From: Kordiimonas sediminis
GTDB taxonomy: Bacteria; Pseudomonadota; Alphaproteobacteria; Sphingomonadales; Kordiimonadaceae
Reading direction: 5' to 3'
NCBI RefSeq assembly: GCF_014656395.1
Contig: NZ_BNCI01000001.1
Coordinates: forward strand, 620,001 to 684,000
DNA length: 64,000 bases
Of the stretch, positions 62,964-64,000 are shown piece after piece (the first letter of the stretch is position 1; every line of letters begins with the position of its first letter). The position numbers were made by a program, and so were the translations under genes. The notes below the pieces were generated by a model that was not told the DNA's origin, searched no databases, and worked only from the letters and a program-made list of their open reading frames with translations.

Positions 62964-64000
62964 CTAGAAGCGGAATCCAAGCTTGGAATAAATAAACCGT
63001 CCTTCAAAACCAAATCCGGTGCTGTAACGGAAGGATTCGATCCGGTCCCAGGTAGAACATCCGTTGGCCGGACACTCAGGATTATCTTTCTTCGGATACT
63101 GATCAAAGAGGTTCATCGCACCGACAGACAGATACATACCATTCTCGAAGGTATAGGTTACATCTAGATCGTAAATGATCGCAGCGCTGTAACGCTGTTC
63201 ATTTTCCTGAATTTGCTGAGGCTGCAATTCTGCACCGTACCGGGTTCCGGCAAACCGTGCAGACAGACCATTGCGCTGCCAGGAAATACTGGCATTCAAC
63301 TTGTGTGGCGGGTTGGCATTTTCCACCGCCGTTACCCGCGCAGGATCAGAGCTGAACAGCTCCAGCGGATCACCACTGCCGTCAAACTTGCCGCGCAGTA
63401 TTTCTGGAACATCCTTGATATTTTTGATCTTCAGGTCGTTATAGTTATAAACAGCGCTGAAATTGAAATCGCCCCAGTTTTCCGTCTCCCATGCGTAGGT
63501 AAGAACAAGGTCAAAGCCACGGACACGCTGGTCATAGACATTTGCCTGATACTGGAAATAGCTTGCCTGACTTGTCAGTCCCGCATCAGCCAGAATTTGA
63601 TCCACGTCTGGGCCATTCAGGAAACGGCTGCGGCGGATCATATCCCGAATTTCAATATTATAGAAATCAAGACTGACCGTCAGACCATCGATTGGGGCAG
63701 CTGCCAGACCGACCGAAATATTGGTCGACTTAGTTGGCTTCAGACTGCGCGCTCCCAGCGCCTGCGCAATATCACTGGTCGTGGAAAACAGCGAGATATC
63801 AAAAAGAGTACCATCACTGATTTCTGTATTGGTTGACTGCGTATAGTTTTGCACCAGTGACGGCGCCATAAAGCCAGTACTGATCGCCCCGCGCAGATTC
63901 AAGCCTTCCTGAATTGTATAGCGTGTCGCAAATTTCCCATTAAACGTGGAACCGAAATCGCTATAATCTTCGTAACGGGCAGCAACGCCGATATTCCAGT
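62964..64000 (-). CDS. TonB-dependent receptor, C-terminal part (cut by window edge)
   Basis: The frame is open to the window edge, so only about 345 residues are visible. It is an outer-membrane barrel: Y-E-D-Y-S-D-F-G-S-T, S-T-G-F-M-A-P-S-L near the edge, alternating beta-strands, and a final N-L-F-D-Q-Y-P ... Y-S-K-L-G-F-R-F with terminal phenylalanine for barrel insertion. It imports a large nutrient across the outer membrane. The gap to nhaC is 91 bases. It probably leads the cluster. Confidence 0.9.
   Translation of the reverse strand, partial: WNIGVAARYEDYSDFGSTFNGKFATRYTIQEGLNLRGAISTGFMAPSLVQNYTQSTNTEISDGTLFDISLFSTTSDIAQALGARSLKPTKSTNISVGLAAAPIDGLTVSLDFYNIEIRDMIRRSRFLNGPDVDQILADAGLTSQASYFQYQANVYDQRVRGFDLVLTYAWETENWGDFNFSAVYNYNDLKIKNIKDVPEILRGKFDGSGDPLELFSSDPARVTAVENANPPHKLNASISWQRNGLSARFAGTRYGAELQPQQIQENEQRYSAAIIYDLDVTYTFENGMYLSVGAMNLFDQYPKKDNPECPANGCSTWDRIESFRYSTGFGFEGRFIYSKLGFRF

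Overview
The window looks like a chromosomal piece of an alphaproteobacterium, probably a marine or aquatic heterotroph. The evidence is the IalB-family protein, RpoH with its RpoH box next to CarD, FdxA, an S4 protein and a Suv3-like helicase, the CobS/CobT pair next to BolA, and a complete System I cytochrome c maturation operon. A Kordiimonadales-like origin is a guess from gene content; no rRNA gene is present to test it.

Region 1 (1-13188) holds a polyprenyl-phosphate-type GT2 gene (cut by the window edge) divergent from a GT-C membrane glycosyltransferase, an RNA methyltransferase/MFS operon, YciB, a Nudix hydrolase, and the ccmABCDEFGHI operon on the minus strand, with a small ccmD. 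Region 2 (13243-23556) holds a cardiolipin-synthase-like PLD protein, a methyltransferase/phosphatase pair, a secreted nuclease, rpoH, carD, fdxA, an S4 protein, the Suv3-like helicase and rpmB. Region 3 (23583-42588) holds cobT-cobS, bolA, a DUF1223 protein, a DEAD-box helicase behind a structured leader, queG, a GST, gltB-gltD, uppP, a MarR/GNAT pair and two hexapeptide acyltransferases.

Region 4 (42800-53685) is the accessory part. A tRNA-Leu(CAG) gene is followed by about 10.7 kb of inserted DNA. Its 3' end is repeated at 51349 (18 bp exact) and at 53632 (14 bp exact), and what looks like the tRNA's original terminator follows only after the last copy. This suggests two elements in tandem in one tRNA gene. 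The first (8.5 kb) has a tyrosine integrase, two decayed AntA-type antirepressor genes, a serine resolvase, a small membrane protein, an unrecognised protein with family-A-polymerase-like motifs, a decayed second serine recombinase, and an XRE/ImmA regulator-protease with a partner gene. The second (2.3 kb, AT-rich) has no integrase. It encodes one YIDD reverse transcriptase, preceded by a perfect 121-bp direct repeat pair and a hairpin; this is a candidate phage-defence RT with a templating RNA.

Region 5 (53764-64000) has a membrane histidine kinase and then a six-gene minus-strand cluster: TonB-dependent receptor, NhaC-type antiporter, MalY/PatB C-S lyase, class-C serine hydrolase, zinc metalloprotease and M19 dipeptidase. 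It reads as a peptide-scavenging operon, possibly for cysteine-containing peptides or cysteine conjugates.
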